Source: Reticulitermes speratus (taxonomy: Eukaryota; Arthropoda; Insecta; Blattodea; Rhinotermitidae). Taken from it: 64,000 nucleotides of DNA. Location: assembly GCA_021186555.1 (NCBI GenBank), contig JAJKFL010000026.1:3735709-3799708 (forward strand), given 5' to 3'. Below the pieces are notes generated by a model. The model ran no database searches and was not told the DNA's origin. It saw only the letters and a program-made list of their open reading frames with translations. Made by a program: the position numbers and the translations under genes. The number at the start of each line of letters is the position of its first letter. Position 1 is the stretch's first letter. Of the stretch, positions 53,946-64,000 are shown piece after piece.

Positions 53946-56900
53946 GCTAATAAGAGTACTTTTCTATCCAACGCTCTTCGTTTTCCGACAGAGCATTGCG
54001 CTTTGGAAGTTTCCCAGGCTCCACCCTTTCGTCCTTCTGGTAACAGCAACATGTAGATAAAGATGAGTATGGAGCATTGGTGGAATGATACTGACAGGGG
54101 AAACTGAAGTACTGGGAGAAAAACATTATACAGCGTTGGTGGTAAATGTATGAATGAGTATGGAGCATTGGTGGAATGATACTGACAGGGGAAACTGAAG
54201 TACTGGAGAGAAAACATTATACAGCGTTGGTGGTAAATGTATGAATGAGTATGGAGCATTGGTGGAATGATACTGACAGGGGAAACTGAAGTACTGGGAG
54301 AGAAACATTATACAGCGTTGGTGGTAGATGTATGAATGAGTATGGAGCATTGGTGGAATGATACTGACAGGGGAAACTGAAGTACTGGGAGAGAAACATT
54401 ATACAGCGTTGGTGGTAGATGTATGAATGAGTATGGAGCATTGGTGGAATGATACTGACAGGGGAAACTGAAGTACTGGGAGAGAAACATTATACAGCGT
54501 TGGTGGTAAATGTATGAATGAGTATGGAGCATTGGTGGAATGATACTGACAGGGGAAAACTGAAGTACTGGTAGAGAAACATTATACGGCGTTGGTGGTA
54601 GATGTATGAATGAGTATGGAGCATTGGTGGATTGATACTGACAGGGGAAAACTGAAGTACTGGGAGAGAAACATTATACAGCGCTGGTGGTAAATGTATG
54701 AATGAGTATGGAGCATTGGTGGAATGATACTGACAGGGGAAAACTGAAGTACTGGGAGAGAAACATTATACGGCGTTGGTGGTAAATGTATGAATGAGTA
54801 TGGAGCATTGGTGGAATGATACTGACAGGGGAAAACTGAAGTACTGGGAGAGAAACATTATACGGCGTTGGTGGTAGATGTATGAATGAGTATGGAGCAT
54901 TGGTGGATTGATACTGACAGGGAAAACTGAAGTACTGGGAGAGAAACATTATACGGCGTTGGTGGTAAATGTATGAATGAGTATGGAGCATTGGTGGAAT
55001 GATACTGACAGGGGAAAACTGAAGTACTGGAGAGAAAACATTATACGGCGTTGGTGGTAGATGTATGAATGAGTATGGAGCATTGGTGGATTGATACTGA
55101 CAGGGGAAAACTGAAGTACTGGGAGAGAAACATTATACGGCGTTGGTGGTAGATGTATGAATGAGTATGGAGCATTGGTGGATTGATACTGACAGGGGAA
55201 AACTGAAGTACTGGGAGAGAAACATTATACAGCGTTGGTGGTAGATGTATGAATGAGTATGGAGCATTGGTGGAATGATACTGACAGGGGAAAACTGAAG
55301 TACTGGGAGAGAAACATTATACAGCGTTGGTGGTAGATGTATGAATGAGTATGGAGCATTGGTGGAATGATACTGACAGGGGAAAACTGAAGTACTGGGA
55401 GAGAAACATTATACAGCGTTGGTGGTAGATGTATGAATGAGTATGGAGCATTGGTGGAATGATACTGACAGGGGAAACTGAAGTACTGGGAGAGAAACAT
55501 TATACAGCGTTGGTGGTAGATGTATGAATGAGTATGGAGCATTGGTGGAATGATACTGACAGGGGAAAACTGAAGTACTGGGATAGAAACATTATACAGC
55601 GTTGGTGGTAGATGTATGAATGAGTATGGAGCATTGGTGGAATGATACTGACAGGGGAAAACTGAAGTACTGGGAGAGAAACATTATACAGCGTTGGTGG
55701 TAGATGTATGAATGAGTATGGAGCATTGGTGGAATGATACTGACAGGGGAAACTGAAGTACTGGGAGAGAAACATTATACAGCGTAGGTGGTAAATGTAT
55801 GAATGAGTATGGAGCATTGGTGGAATGATACTGACAGGGGAAAACTGAAGTACTGGGAGAGAAACATTATACAGCGTTGGTGGTAGATGTATGAATGAGT
55901 ATGGAGCGTTGGTGGAATGATACTGACAGGGGAAAACTGAAGTACTGGGAGAGAAACATTATACAGCGTAGGTGGTAAATGTATGAATGAGTATGGAGCA
56001 TTGGTGGAATGATACTGACAGGGGAAAACTGAAGTACTGGGAGAGAAACATTATACAGCGTTGGTGGTAGATGTATGAATGAGTATGGAGCGTTGGTGGA
56101 ATGATACTGACAGGGGAAAACTGAAGTACTGGGAGAGAAACATTATACAGCGTTGGTGGTAGATGTATGAATGAGTATGGAGCATTGGTGGAATGATACT
56201 GAGAGGGAAAACTGAAGTACTGGGAGAGAAACATTATACAGCGTTGGTGGTAGATGTATGAATGAGTATGGAGCATTGGTGGAATGATACTGAGAGGAGA
56301 AAACTGAAGTACTGGGAGAGAGACATTATACAGCGTTGGTGGTAGATGTATGAATGAGTATGGAGCATTGGTGGAATGATACTGACAGGGGAAAACTGAA
56401 GTACTGGGAGAAAAACATTATACAGCGTTGGTGGTAGATGTATGAATGAGTATGGAGCATTGGTGGAATGATACTGACAGGGGAAAACTGAAGTACTGGG
56501 AGAGAAACATTATACAGCGTTGGTGGTAGATGTATGAATGAGTATGGAGCGTTGGTGGAATGATACTGACAGGGGAAAACTGAAGTACTGGGAGAAAACA
56601 TTATACAGCGTTGGTGGTAGATGAATGAATGAGAATGGAGCATTGGTGGAATGATACTGACAGGGGAAACTGAAGTACTGGGATAGAAACATTATACAGC
56701 GTTGGTGGTAGATGTATGAATGAGTATGGAGCATTGGTGGAATGATACTGACAGGGGAAAACTGAAGTACTGGGAGAGAAACATTATACAGCGTTGGTGG
56801 TAGATGAATGAATGGGAATGGAGCATTGGTGGAATGATACTGACAGGGGAAAACTGAAGTACTGGGATAGAAACATTATACAGCGTTGGTGGTAGATGTA

Positions 56901-57500
56901 TGAATGAGTATGGAGCATTGGTGGAATGATACTGACAGGGGAAAACTGAAGTACTGGGAGAGAAACATTATACAGCATTGGTGGTAGATGGATGAATGAG
57001 TATGGAGCATTGGTGGAATGATACTCATAGGGGAAAACTGAAGTACTGGGAGAGAAACATTATACAGCGTTGGTGGTAGATGGATGAATGAGTATGGAGC
57101 ATTGGTGGAATGATACTGATAGGGGAAAACTGAAGTACTGGGAGAGAAACATTATACAGCGTTGGTGGTAGATGGATGAATGAGTATGGAGCATTGGTGG
57201 AATGATACTGACAGGGGAAAACTGAAGTACTGGGAGAGAAACATTATACAGCGTTGGTGGTAGATGGATGAATGAGTATGGAGCATTGGTGGAATGATAC
57301 TGACAGGGGAAAACTGAAGTCCTGGGAGAAAAACATTATACAGCGTTGGTGGTAGATGGATGAATGAGTATGGAGTATTGGTGGAATGATACTGACAGGG
57401 GAAACTGAAATACTGGGAGAAAAACGTTTCACAGTGCCACTTTGTCCACCACAAGTCTTCCATGGACTGGTCCAGGATCGAACCCAGTCCTCTGCACTAA
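53946..57500 (-). mobile_element. SINE2 expanded from within by its own body
   Basis: The right end (57412-57500, minus strand) is the SINE2 head: box B GGGTTCGATCCTGG, AGTCCATGGAAGACTTGTGG, GACAAAGTGGCACTGTG. The left end (53946-54062) is the SINE2 3' part, collinear with 29256-29360 (CCAGAAGGACGAAAGGG, GCGTTGGATAGAAAAG). Between them the body is present ~36 times instead of once. So the whole 3.5 kb is one SINE with an internal satellite. Confidence 0.9.
54063..57411 (-). repeat. 91-92-bp satellite from SINE2 body, ~36 units
   Basis: Same unit as 17691-20715 in reverse. Units differ by one A (GGGGAAACTG / GGGGAAAACTG), ATACAG/ATACGG and TGGTAAATG/TGGTAGATG; 275-bp (3-unit) and 367-bp (4-unit) block periods occur between 55225 and 56276. 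Rightmost units carry AGATGGATGAATG, leftmost AAATGTATGAATG, so the array is graded. Confidence 0.96.
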
Positions 57501-57560
57501 GAGTTCAGTATCGTTCCACCAATGCTGCACGCTCATTCGTCTATCACCAGTTCTATGTAA

Positions 57561-57843
57561 AGAGGTAAAGTTCACCCTATAACAGGCCATGAAGGCCCAG
57601 AAGGGGAGTAGAGGTATAGCTCTACTCTTTCTTTAACTTCGGCAATAGATGGGGGTGGGTGGTCAACGCCACGTCCCGGCCGCTTTACCCCCGGGAATGA
57701 CCCGGTACCCATTGTACAGGAGGCTGGGTAGGCCCCAGGGCCGGTCTGGACGGGTGCTGAAAATCTCGCGCTAACCGGGATTCTATCCCCGGACCGTCCA
57801 GCTCGTAGCGAGTCGCTATACCGACTGAGTTATCGCGGCCCAC
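57561..57843 (-). mobile_element. SINE1, near full length, exact target duplication
   Basis: Tail AGGTAAAGTTCACCC, body CCACGTCCCGGCCGC, GACCCGGTACCCATTG, box B region (TCTATCCCCGGACC) and box A GACTGAGTTATCGCGGCCCA. Direct repeats CCAGTTCTATGT (57547-57558 and 57844-57855), identical. It interrupts a remnant of SINE2-like sequence at the edge of the array. Confidence 0.95.
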
Positions 57844-57855
57844 CCAGTTCTATGT

Positions 57856-58785
57856 TAGCGTCATTAAAAAGTGCACTTGTCTGTCTTTCCCTCGGTCCAG
57901 TTAAGAGTTACAGAGTTGTACAGGGTGATTCATAAACAAGATGACACTTCTGTATGTTTAAATAAAGTAAGCATTGCGCCTACAATGACGTGATATGTAC
58001 CGATTGTTAGCAAACGTCTTATGTTGTTTGTAATTAGCAGCTGATACATGTAATGTCATTGTAGGCTCACTGGTTACTTCGTCATAAATACCGCAACGTG
58101 TTACCTTCGTTTTGCCTCAACCTGTGTAGGACACATAATGCCGTGGGGAATGACGTCATCATCTTTCATGTGCTTGATCGTAGCGTTGCCTGTGACCTAC
58201 CACGCCCACTTCCCTCACCTCGCCGTAAGTTTCGATCGAGCGGTTAGAAATCCCGCTTTGTATCTTTGTGGTCTCGCGTAAACAGGTGTTGTGCGTGGTT
58301 TTCCTCCGGCCTTTATGCAAATTCCGGCAGGAATACCTGAAAATATGACGTGTCCGTTACCTTCCGCGAGCTTTCTCAGTCACTGCCACCGGTCGTCTTG
58401 TTATCACCGCTGCATACCCTGATTTCTTCAGAGCGGCGGTAAATGGACCATAAATTACCTTACCTGTGACAAAGTCGTAACTCCGTCGTCAGCGTCGTTG
58501 TAATGCGACGTTAAGCTGGGCGTCTTCTCTGTCGCATACAGGCGTCGTCAGCTTAACTGCCAGTCTGTCACACGGCTGCATGATAAACTAATAGTCGCTG
58601 CAACACCCCCCCCCCCCCCAACCCTTCTACTTTTACGGAACCTTAAAGTTCATTATCGTGTTCAGAAGAGCCAGCACGATCATCCTGTCATCGGGACACC
58701 TACTGGCACTTGCATCTAAATGCGATGTCGAGCAGATGCCGGGGTGGCCAGGGTACAGTGCATCGAGACACGTCACAGGATTGAC
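57856..58785. other. unassigned; trace of LINE-B tail
   Basis: About 930 bp. TACAGGGTGATTCATAAAC at 57919 is a mariner-type end without partner. C13 run at 58606-58618. 58630-58690 (TACGGAACCTTAAAGTTCAT TATCGTGTTC) resembles the LINE-B 3' end on the minus strand. No gene. Confidence 0.45.
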
Positions 58786-58802
58786 CTGACCTATATGTTA
58801 AA

Positions 58803-59729
58803 GATTCAGCTCGTACCGCGCAGTAAACACACACCGTCTCGGTTATACAAACCAGTCAGTTAATGTTGTACAGTCAAATAATCGCTGTTTGTTCTGAGAT
58901 CCACACAAAACACATAAATACAGTCCGTACCGCGCAGTAAACACATTCCGTCTCAGTTATACAAACCAGTTAATGCTGTACAGTGAAATAATCGCTGTTT
59001 GTTCTCAGATCCACACAAAACACACAAATACAGTCCGTACCGCGCAGTAAACACACTCCGTCTCATTTATACAAACCAGTCAGTTAATGTTGTACAGTGA
59101 AATAATCGCTGTTTGTTCTCAGATCCACACAAAACACACAAATACAGTCCGTACCGCGCAGTAAACACACTCCGTCTCAGTTATACAAACCAGTCAGTTA
59201 ATGTTGTACAGTGAAATAATCACTGTTTGTTCTCAGATCCACACAAAACACACAAATACAGTCCGTACCGCGCAGTAAACACACTCCGTCTCATTTATAC
59301 AAACCAGTCAGTTAATGCTGTACAGTGAAATAATCGCTGTTTGTTCTCAGATCCACACAAAACACAAATACAGTCCGTACCGCGCAGTAAACACACTCCG
59401 TCTCATTTATACAAACCAGTCAGTTAATGTTGTACAGTGAAATAATCGCTGTTTGTTCTCAGATCCACACAAAACACATAAATGCAGTCCGTACCGCGCA
59501 GTAAACACATTCCGTCTCATTTATACAAACCAGTCAGTTAATGTTGTACAGTGAAATAATCGCTGTTTGTTCTGAGATCCACACAAAACACACAAATACA
59601 GTCCGTACCGCGCAGTAAACACACTCCGTCTCATTTATACAAACCAGTCAGTTAATGTTGTACAGTGAAATAATCGCTGTTTGTTCTGAGATCCACACAA
59701 AACACATAAATACACTGTGTGGGCAGAAC
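58803..59729 (+). repeat. 114-bp satellite array, ~8 units, distinct subfamily
   Basis: Same unit as 29583 but with CTCATTTATAC, TTCTCAGATCC and CACACAAATA variants in most units. Left flank GTTAAAGATTCAGCTCGTAC C; right boundary CACTGTGTGGGCAGAACGTA G. Confidence 0.95.
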
Positions 59730-59786
59730 GTAGAATTTGTGAATCTTATACGTGGTGGTACGTATAGTAACCACTGGGCTTTAAAG
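59730..59786 (+). other. satellite-element right and left flanks fused
   Basis: GAACGTAGAATTTGTGAATC … TACGTATAGTAACCACTGGG CTTTAAAGATTCAGCCCTTA CC. The right flank known from 35226-35285 runs directly into the left flank known from 58790, so two whole elements sit head to tail. Confidence 0.75.
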
Positions 59787-62700
59787 ATTCAGCCCTTACC
59801 GCGCAGTAAACACATTCCGTCTCAGTTATACAAACCAGTCAGTTAATGCTGTACAGTGAAATAATCGCTTTTTGTTCTGAGATCCACACAAAACACACAA
59901 ATACAGTCCGTACCGCGCAGTAAACACACTCCGTCTCAGTTATACAAACCAGTCAGTTAATGCTGTACAGTAAAATATTCGCTGTTTGTTCTGAGATCCA
60001 CACAAAACACATAAATACAGTCCGTACCGCGCAGTAAACACACTCCGTCTCAGTTATACAAACCAGTCAGTTAATGCTGTACAGTGAAATAATCGCTGTT
60101 TGTTCTGATATCCACACAAAACACATAAATACAGTCCGTATCGCGCAGTAAACACACTCCGTCTCAGTTATACAAACCAGTCAGTTAATGCTGTACAGTG
60201 AAATAATCGCTGTTTGTTCTGAGATCCACACAAAACACATAAATACTGTTCGTACCGCGCAGTAAACACACTCCGTCTCAGTTATACAAACCAGTCAGTT
60301 AATGCTGTATAGTGAAATAATCGCTGTTTGTTCTGAGATCCACACAAAACACATAAATACAGTCCGTACCGCCCAGTAAACACACTCCGTCTCAGTTATA
60401 CAAACCAGTCAGTTAATGCTGTACAGTGAAATAATCGCTGTTTGTTCTGATATCCACACAAAACACATAAATACAGTCCGTACCGCGCAGTAAACACACT
60501 CCGTCTCAGTTATACAAACCAGTCAGTTAATGCTGTACAGTGAAATAATCGCTGCTTGTTCTGAGATCCACACAAAACACATAAATACAGTTCGTACCGC
60601 GCAGTAAACACTCCGTCTCAGTTATACAAACCAGTCAGTTAATGCTGTATAGTGAAATAATCGCTGTTTGTTCTGAGATCCACACAAAACACATAAATAC
60701 AGTCCGTACCGCCCAGTAAACACACTCCGTCTCAGTTATACAAACCAGTCAGTTAATGCTGTACAGTGAAATAATCGCTGTTTGTTCTGAGATCCACACA
60801 AAACACATAAATACAGTCCGTACCACGCAGTAAACACACTCCGTCTCAGTTATACAAACCAGTCAGTTAATGTTGTACAGTGAAATAATCGCTGTTTGTT
60901 CTGAGATCCACACAAAACACATAAATACAGTCCGTACCACGCAGTAAACACACTCCGTCTCAGTTATACAAACCAGTCAGTTAATGCTGTACAGTGAAAT
61001 AATCGCTGTTTGTTCTGAGATCCACACAAAACACATAAATACAGTCCGTACCGCGCAGTAAACACACTCCGTCTCAGTTATACAAACCAGTCAGTTAATG
61101 CTGTACTAGTGAAATAATCGCTGTTTGTTCTGAGATCCACACAAAACACTAAATACAGTCCGTACCGCGCAGTAAACACACTCCGTCTCAGTTATACAAA
61201 CCAGTCAGTTAATGCTTGTATAGTGAAATAATCGCTGTTTGTTCTGAGATCCACACAAAACACATAAATACAGTCGCGTACCTGCCAGTATACACACTCC
61301 GTCTCAGTTATACAACCAGTCAGTTAATGCTGTACAGTGAAATAATCGCTGTTTGTTCTGAGATCCACACAAAACACATAAATACAGTCGTACCCGCAGT
61401 AAACACACTCCGTCTCAGTTATACAAACCAGTCAGTTAATGCTGTACAGTGAAATAATCGCTGTTTGTTCTGAGATCCACACAAAACAACATAAATACAG
61501 TCCGTGCGCAAAACAATCCGTCTCAGTTATACAAACAGTCAGTTAATGCTGTACAGTGAAATAATCGCTGTTGTTCTGAGATCCTACACAAAAACAATAA
61601 TACAGTCCGTACCATCGCAGTAAACACACTCCGTCTCAGTTATACAAACCTAGTCAGTTAATGTTGTACAGTGAAATAATCGCTGTTTGTTCTGAGATCC
61701 ACACAAAACACATAAATACAGTCCGTTACCACGCAGTAAACACACTCCGTCTCAGTTATACAAACCAGTCAGTTAATGCTGTACAGTGAAATAATCGCTG
61801 TTTGTTCTGAGATCCACACAAAACACATAATACAGTCCGTACCGCGCAGTAAACACACTCCGTCTCAGTTATACAAACCAGTCAGTTAATGCTGTACAGT
61901 GAAATAATCGCTGTTTGTTCTGAGATCCACACAAAACACATATAATACAGTCCGTACCACGCAGTAAACACACTCCGTCTCAGTTATACAAACCAGTCAG
62001 TTAATGTTGTACAGTGAAATAATCGCTGTTTGTTCTGAGATCCACACAAAACACATAAATACAGTCCGTACCCGCAGTAAACACACTCCGTCTCAGTTAT
62101 ACAAACACTACGTACAGTAATAATGCTTGTTATCACAGTGAAATAATCGCTGTTTGTTCTAGATCAACAAACACAAATACAGTCCGTACCGCCAGTAAAC
62201 ACACTCCGTTTCAGTTATACAAACCAGTCAGTTAATGCTGTACAGTGAATAATCGCTGTTTGTTCTGAGATCCACACAAAACACATAATACAGTCCGTAC
62301 ACGCAGTAAACACACTCCGTCTCAGTTATACAAACAGTCAGTTAATGTTGTACAGTGAAATAATCGCTGTTTGTTCTGAGATCCACATCAAAAACACATA
62401 AATACAGTTCGTACCGCGCAGTATAACACACTCCGTCTCAGTTATACAAACCAGTCAGTTATTGCTGTATAGTGAATAATCGCTGTTTGTTCTGAGATCC
62501 ACACAAAACACATAAATACAGTCCGTACGCCCAGTAAAACACTCGTTCAGTTATACAACAGTCAGTTAATGTTGTACAGTGAAATAATCGCTGTTTGTTT
62601 GAGATCCACACAAAACACATAAATACAGTCCGTACCACGCAGTAAACACACTCCGTCTCAGTTATACAAACCAGTCAGTTAATGCTGTACAGTGAAATAA

Positions 62701-63745
62701 TCGCTGTTTGTTCTGAGATCCACACAAAACACATAAATACAGTCCGTACCGCGCAGTAAACACACTCCGTCTCAGTTATACAAACCCGTCAGTTAATGCT
62801 GTACAGTGAAATAATCGCTGTTTGTTCTGAGATCCACGCAAAACACATAAATACAGTCGTACCACGCAGTAAACACACTCCGTCTCAGTTATACAACCAG
62901 TCAGTTAATGTTTGTACAGTGAAATTAATCGCTGTTTGTTCTGAGATCCACACATAACACATAATACAGTCCGTACACGCAGTAAACACACTCCGTCTCA
63001 GTTATACAAACCAGTCAGTTAATGCTGTCAGTGAAATAATCGCTGTTTGTTCTGAGATCCACACAAAACACATAAATACAGTCCGTACCGCGCAGTAAAC
63101 ACACTCCGTCTCAGTTATACAAACCAGTCAGTTAATGCTGTACAGTGAAATAATCGCTGTTTGTTCTGAGATCCACACAAAACACATAAATACAGTCCGT
63201 TACCACGCAGTAAACACACTCCGTCTCAGTTATACAAACCAGTCAGTTAATGTTGTACAGTGAAATAATCGCTGTTTGTTCTGAGATCCACACAAAACAC
63301 ATAAATACAGTTCGTACCGCGCAGTAAACACACTCCGTCTCAGTTATACAAACCAGTCAGTTAATGCTGTATAGTGAAATAATCGCTGTTTGTTCTGAGA
63401 TCCACACAAAACACATAAATACAGTCCGTACCGCGCAGTAAACACACTCCGTCTCAGTTATACAAACCAGTCAGTTAATGCTGTATAGTGAAATAATCGC
63501 TGTTTGTTCTGAGATCCACACAAAACACATAAATACAGTCCGTACCGCGCAGTAAACACTCCGTCTCAGTTATACAAACCAGTCAGTTAATGCTGTACAT
63601 TGAAATAATCGCTGTTTGTTCTGAGATCCACACAAAACACATAAATACAGTTCGTACCACGCAGTAAACACACTCCGTCTCAGTTATACAAACAGTCAGT
63701 TAATGTTGTACAGTGAAATAATCGCTGTTTGTTCTGAGATCCACA
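59787..63745 (+). repeat. 114-bp satellite array, ~35 units
   Basis: Main array; AATGC/AATGT and GCGCAG/ACGCAG variants alternate in blocks. Between about 61090 and 62590 units carry many single-base insertions and deletions (e.g. CAGTCGCGTACCTGCCAG, ACAAACACTACGTACAG), unlike either side. Ends GAGATCCACAAGAAGATTGC. Confidence 0.96.
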
Positions 63746-63929
63746 AGAAGATTGCAAATGAATTACTCCGTGACGCAATAGCATTGTCACGGTACACACG
63801 TAAATGTAATTTTATTTACGCCCACAAGAAATGTACGGCCTTCCCTGTACCTATTTTGACAAAACTCACAAATGCTGAATAGATCTGCTGTACAAAATTG
63901 CAGACAATAAATAAATAAATATACAAATA
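63746..63929. other. unassigned, A-rich
   Basis: No element recognised; (AATA)n at 63906-63922 precedes the last element. Confidence 0.4.
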
Positions 63930-64000
63930 CAGTTGAACCCGGTTATAACGATATCGGTTTATACGACACCTCGTCTATATCGTCGGATATTCTGCGGTAC
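63930..64000 (+). mobile_element. pogo/Tigger-like element, cut by window edge
   Basis: CAGTTGAACCCGGTTATAAC GATATCGG after TA matches the 34078 end almost base for base (TTTATACGACACC, TCGTC, GGATATTCTG). Only the first 71 bp are in the window, so it cannot be told whether it is a full transposon. Confidence 0.8.

Overview
This is a repeat-dense, gene-poor stretch of a eukaryotic nuclear genome, most likely an arthropod and probably an insect. The basis is several different tRNA-derived SINE families, two families of decayed non-LTR retrotransposon tails of a kind common in insects, a Jockey-like LINE tail, hAT- and Tc1/mariner-type miniature elements, and no bacterial-style coding. A large polyneopteran genome (cockroach or termite type) is my best guess from the feel of the LINE tails, but that is impression, not proof. 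I found no convincing host protein-coding exon and no functional tRNA or rRNA gene. Nearly all open frames lie inside tandem repeats or transposon remains.

Layout. 1-1224 is a 37-bp satellite. 1.2-5.2 kb holds a LINE tail and old SINE copies. 5.2-6.05 kb is a 128-bp array built from a SINE head. 7-13.6 kb mixes SINEs, a 30-bp satellite with a 152-bp higher-order period, and an inverted-repeat element carrying hammerhead-ribozyme-like motifs. 14.3-16.5 kb has a LINE tail, a SINE and a cluster of X-box-like palindromes. 17.6-20.7 kb is a 91-92-bp satellite derived from a SINE body. 21.3-28.8 kb has more hammerhead-like remnants, hAT and hairpin miniature elements, a 42-bp array, a Jockey-like tail, a 28-bp array and a LINE tail. 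29.5-31.6 kb and 35.2-36.0 kb are arrays of one 114-bp satellite in opposite orientations, with a LINE and small DNA elements between. 36-50 kb is a patchwork of SINEs, LINE tails, a 22-bp array and miniature elements. 51.1-52.56 kb is a 50-bp satellite. 53.9-57.5 kb is one SINE swollen from within by about 36 tandem copies of its own body. 58.8-63.75 kb is the largest 114-bp array. The window ends inside a pogo/Tigger-like element.

The most interesting material is threefold. (1) Dispersed motifs fit the hammerhead ribozyme core (CUGANGA, helix II, GAAA, tiny helix III, GUA or GUC), several of them in inverted pairs, the arrangement known from Penelope-like retroelements. (2) A single tRNA-derived SINE has seeded three different satellite arrays from different parts of its sequence. 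(3) A 114-bp satellite occurs at several loci with the same flanks, as if the arrays expanded inside copies of one mobile element. Families are called SINE1-4, LINE-A/B and family D only for use within this annotation. Copy counts are estimated from period and length.
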